A stretch of DNA of 64,000 bases, from the NCBI RefSeq assembly GCF_004193775.1, contig NC_041021.1, positions 2,924,001 to 2,988,000 on the forward strand, written 5' to 3'. The stretch comes from Glycine soja. Its lineage: Eukaryota; Streptophyta; Magnoliopsida; Fabales; Fabaceae. The notes below the pieces were generated by a model. The model did not search any database. It saw only the letters and a program-made list of their open reading frames with translations, and was not told where the DNA came from. Shown here one piece after another: positions 60,801-64,000 of the stretch; within the stretch, counting starts at the first letter, position 1; each line of letters begins with the position of its first letter. The position numbers and the translations under genes were made by a program.

Positions 60801-61463
60801 GGCGTCGTGGATAAACCCAGGGTCCCTCCACCCAACACTCGTGTTGGCAGGCGCGTCGCACATGTGCTCCCTCTCGTACCTCTCCACACGTGCGACCGCA
60901 ATCCCATCAAGCTTATCCTCCCTCTCCCCGTACCTTACGTAGGTTTCTCTCGGATCGCGCGTGATGTACATCACGCGCATATCCTCCTCCTTGCCGTGGG
61001 CCCCAACGAACGCCAGGTGGATCTGTTGGGGCCCACGGTGAGGGGCGAAGGAGACCTCCTCCGAAAACGCGAGGAGGTGGCGTGTGACCGGGAGAGGGTT
61101 GTGATCGTGGTCCTGGCGCTTGGGGTTGATCTCGGCGCGGGTCCAGCTGAAGATGCGGAAGGAGTAGTTGGAGCGGAGGTCGACGAGGGGGAGGGAGAGG
61201 TTGCCGGAGCCGGTGCGCCACGTGGCGGACTGCGAGAGGAAGAGGTATCCGATGAAGTTGTCGTGCGGGGAGGTCGGAGGGGAATAGATGGCGAGGAAGT
61301 CGAGGTCGGAGGGGGAAGGGATGCCGGACCAGCGGAGATTGACGGTGGCGCCGGAGGCTGGGAGGGTGGTTGGCGTGGCGGTGAGGGAGGGTTTGGATTC
61401 AGCGAGGTGGAAGAAGATGATGAATAAGGAGAAGAGGAAGGGGAGGGGTAGATCGGGAATCAT
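57837..61463 (-). CDS. PAP2: Purple acid phosphatase, PAP2/PAP9 type, membrane-anchored (2 exons, 662 aa)
   Basis: A dinuclear metal phosphoesterase. Exons 60759-61463 and 57837-59120 (1,989 nt, in phase), with a 1.64 kb intron. I start at 61,463 ([14 protein letters not shown]) because it gives a clean signal sequence; an in-frame ATG at 61,520 would add 19 residues. An N-terminal fibronectin-like part occupies about residues 25-235. All five metal-binding blocks are present in exon 2: GDMG (D266), GDISY (D309, Y312), GNHE (N342), GHRP and GHVH. Near the C-terminus [15 protein letters not shown] is one membrane helix followed by a basic ARKK. In Arabidopsis the PAP2 homologue with this tail is anchored on chloroplasts and mitochondria. 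The name 'probable inactive' used for some relatives is not supported by the ligand set here. Exon 1 is strikingly GC-rich. Confidence 0.93.
60190..60400. mobile_element. Inverted-repeat (MITE-like) element in the PAP2 intron
   Basis: AGTTTTATAAGTAGTCCCTAAGATATT near 60,245 is mirrored by AATACTTTAAAAACTACTTATATAAAA near 60,365-60,390, with further weak pairing inward (CTCTACATTGATATA and ATTTGAAGGATTGTTTC sides). No coding capacity. Ends and target site are unclear. Confidence 0.35.
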
Positions 61464-61520
61464 GGTGGTGGATTTGGATCTGTGATAAATTTGGAAGATT
61501 GAGACTATGAATTGAATCAA

Positions 61521-62509
61521 TTCTTCATTGTTGAATCATGAATGTTTGATTATTGATTCATTCCTTTGATAAGGGCATGGGATGTGAAATAAAATAATAA
61601 ATAATCGTTTTTAACTCTAGTGTGTTGATAAATTCGAAAATTTAAATTTGTCAAAAATTAAAAAAGTGTCATAATTCTATCTAATTCCATAACTTCTGTC
61701 CATCTATTTTATATGACACATCAATTTGTGAGCGCTTTAAAAAATTATTATTTATTTAAAATATAATGTAATATTTATAGTTTTTTTCTTTTTAATCTTT
61801 CAAGCATACCATTATAATAAATACCTAAAAAAAATTAAGAAAAAAAACATAAATTTACTTGTTTGTCGTACTTTTCTTTTACAATTAGACTAAAATTTAA
61901 ATTTTTATTTTTTGAAAACAAACTAAAATAAAATTATTAAAAAGAGAGAGAGAAAGAGTATCGTTTTCGCATTTTAAATGGCATATTCCATCTTCTTTTG
62001 CTTACGCGACACTGCGGCTCGTTTCTTCCTGTTGAATTTCCTGAGATTTTTTTACCGTCTATGTCATACAAAAAATGATAAAATCTCAATAATCAATGGG
62101 ACCAAGAAGCAAGAGCTACTTAAAATAAAATTAAAATATATTTTACCCCAGTCTATGTCATACAGTAATTATTTTAAGTCAGTGGTTTATTAATTTACAT
62201 GCAAGTAAATAGTCACTTTTATTATTTGTTAGTGAATATTACAACTTTATAAAAATTAAACCAAATCATATATCTTGGGTCAATTTTCTTAATTTTAGTT
62301 TTAAAATTAATTTTATTTAATAATTTGCTAAAAAAATTAAACTATCTCAAGTCACTCTCGTTTTAACCGTTTTATATTTTCTTAACTGTTTTTTTAAATA
62401 AACACATTTAAAGAATAAAGTATGCATAGTGTTATATTCTTTTAGAGAAAATAAATGATACACAAATATTTAAAAATAATTTTATAACATCATTTAGTTA
62501 TAAATTATT

Positions 62510-62570
<61 letters not shown>

Positions 62571-63718
62571 TCAAAATTGTAAAAGTATTTTAGATAAGTT
62601 ATAATCAAGATAACTATATTTTCATGCTAGATTTCATTAATTAACTTATCAATTTTTTTTATCATGAGAAATAGATTTCATAGTTTAATTGTAAGTTTTT
62701 TTTTAAAATAAACAACTATAATTTTCAACTTAAGAAAATTGTTTATATGTTGATAAAAATAATAATTATAATTTTGATAATAATATTCACTATAATAGTT
62801 AAAAGTAGTTTGTTTTAGATTGTAATAAGAACAGAAATTGAAAAAAAAGTAAAATTCGAAAAAGAAATAGACATTAAAAATAGTTAAAGGATTGAAAGAA
62901 AAATCAAATAAAAAATTAATTAAAAGTGGAACAAATATAAATACTATCATCTTTGAACCAATAGTCACATGTGTGTTATGTGAATGATGTATGAAGATTT
63001 AAGTGATAATAATTGAATTTGAAGACAAATAGAAATTGAATCTCTTATTTATAGATTACAATGGTTTATTAACTTTCTATCTCTATCGGTGCTACTTGTT
63101 TCGTGGTGTCTTCTATGAAAAACCACTACAACTGCTTCCTTTTGAATTTTGAAAGTCTTGCTGGAGGTTTCAAAATTCTAAAAGCATGTGCATAAGTGAT
63201 CATTGCCACTAACTTTTATCGAAAGAAGACTTCTCACACAACTTAGTAAAATTTTCTTATTTGCTTTCGACCATCTCTAATAGAAAACATAGTTCGACAA
63301 AATTAACATAATAGGCAATCCACATGCTAGTTTTGACAAAAATCTTCCTCTAAGTATTTTGTTTTGTCAAAATTAACTTTGTCCAAACATAACACTTCTA
63401 TCCTTAAGAAAATTTTACTTAACAAAGATAATAATACAGTAAGTTTGTTAATTTTTTTAAAATTCATATAAATGATAATTCGTGATTGATTGATAATGTA
63501 AAATTATTTTTTATTGTGATGACTATTAAACTAATTTTTTGTTTACATAATTTCAACTTAAAAAATTGAATCGACATTTGTAGAAGCAAAGCACAACTAC
63601 CATGGAATGGACCCACTTAATATATATGCGTGAATAAAAAAATTAAGTTTAATTACTCATTTGATTTTTATAGTGTCATTGTTTGTTCTTATAATTATCA
63701 TTGGTAGTAGGATGCATA
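61521..63718. other. Gene-free region upstream of PAP2
   Basis: The first few hundred bases are the PAP2 promoter side. The rest is AT-rich with ATT and TA microsatellites at about 62,504-62,568 and no recognisable gene. Open frames at 61,978 and 62,678 have no family features. Confidence 0.5.
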
Positions 63719-64000
63719 CACTACTACAAAAACAACATTCTACGTCGAGGATTCAACGAACAACCGTCTTAGAAGGTGAGGCGATGACATGTTCGTAATT
63801 AAGAGCATGAGAACGACGTCGTTAGCCATTAACCGTCGTAAACATGCAGTTGGCGTGGCAATTTGTATTTACGTGACTAACTTACAAAGACGGTCTTGTG
63901 GTGAAAACCGTCTTTGTATCGTTAATGGTTACACATGGCAAACACATGAGTGGGCCGACGACTATACAAAGACGGTGGTGTGGTGAAACCATCTTTGTAT
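63719..64000. mobile_element. End of a CACTA (En/Spm) transposon running off the window
   Basis: The terminal sequence CACTACTACAAAAACAAC starts at 63,719 and is followed by GC-richer sequence with subterminal repeats: CAAAGACGGT and its reverse ACCGTCTTTGTA occur at about 63,885-63,920 and again at 63,965-64,000, forming hairpins around TGTGGTGAAA. A terminal CACTA plus clustered inverted subterminal repeats is diagnostic of the superfamily. The transposase and the other end lie outside this window, if present. Confidence 0.8.

Noticed and set aside
60807..61427. 206-codon plus-strand frame over PAP2 exon 1
   Set aside because: Gly/Glu/Arg/Val-rich mirror of a GC-rich coding exon; the minus-strand frame has the family features. 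Kept only as a note on base composition.
63789..63986. 65-codon plus-strand frame at the window end
   Set aside because: Made of CACTA subterminal repeats.

Overview
The window is plant nuclear DNA: very AT-rich intergenic sequence, genes split by GT-AG introns, and plastid, EAR-motif and SANT proteins of flowering-plant type. Protein similarity recalled from memory, plus an LTR that looks like the SIRE/Maximus copia type, points to a phaseoloid legume, most likely soybean or a close Glycine relative. The species is an inference; the plant origin is not.

Layout. 1-5.9 kb is repeat-rich intergenic DNA. 5.97-16.36 kb (+) is a complete 13-exon GH1 beta-glucosidase of the BGLU40 type with a 4.6 kb first intron. 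16.4-20.1 kb is gene-free and holds a MITE-like inverted repeat and a small tandem duplication. 20.1-23.83 kb (+) is a dead UDP-glucose 6-dehydrogenase copy that still has its 5'-UTR intron and carries two insertions. 25.7-29.2 kb (+) is an ELM2/SANT chromatin-type gene. 29.2-37 kb is a graveyard of transposable elements: an inverted-repeat element, a Mutator transposase N-terminal remnant, a CACTA-like end, an internally deleted LTR element and an old duplicated repeat. 37.15-38.75 kb (+) is an intronless three-finger C2H2 repressor-type gene. 38.8-47.3 kb is gene-poor and contains a 1,980 bp foldback Mutator-like element with a perfect 9 bp target duplication. 47.30-47.47 kb (-) holds an unrecognised exon-like reading frame. 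48.3-56.8 kb (-) is a complete 15-exon plastidic alpha-glucan phosphorylase (PHO1, 978 aa). 57.8-61.5 kb (-) is a two-exon purple acid phosphatase of the PAP2/PAP9 type (662 aa) with a C-terminal membrane anchor and an unusually GC-rich first exon. The right edge enters a CACTA transposon at 63,719.

The genes do not form a pathway. Loose themes are carbohydrate metabolism (beta-glucosidase, glucan phosphorylase, the dead UGD) and phosphate handling (glucan phosphorylase uses or releases Pi; PAP2). PAP2 and PHO1 lie head-to-tail on the minus strand about 1 kb apart.

Exon borders were set by hand from GT-AG sites, reading phase and codon counts. For the beta-glucosidase, phosphorylase and phosphatase genes the exon sums give whole reading frames with no internal stop. 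I found no convincing new defence or mobile system. The observations most worth a second look are the foldback Mutator element, the internally deleted LTR element with its repeated TAATCGATTA motif, the orphan exon at 47.3 kb, and the GC-rich PAP2 first exon.
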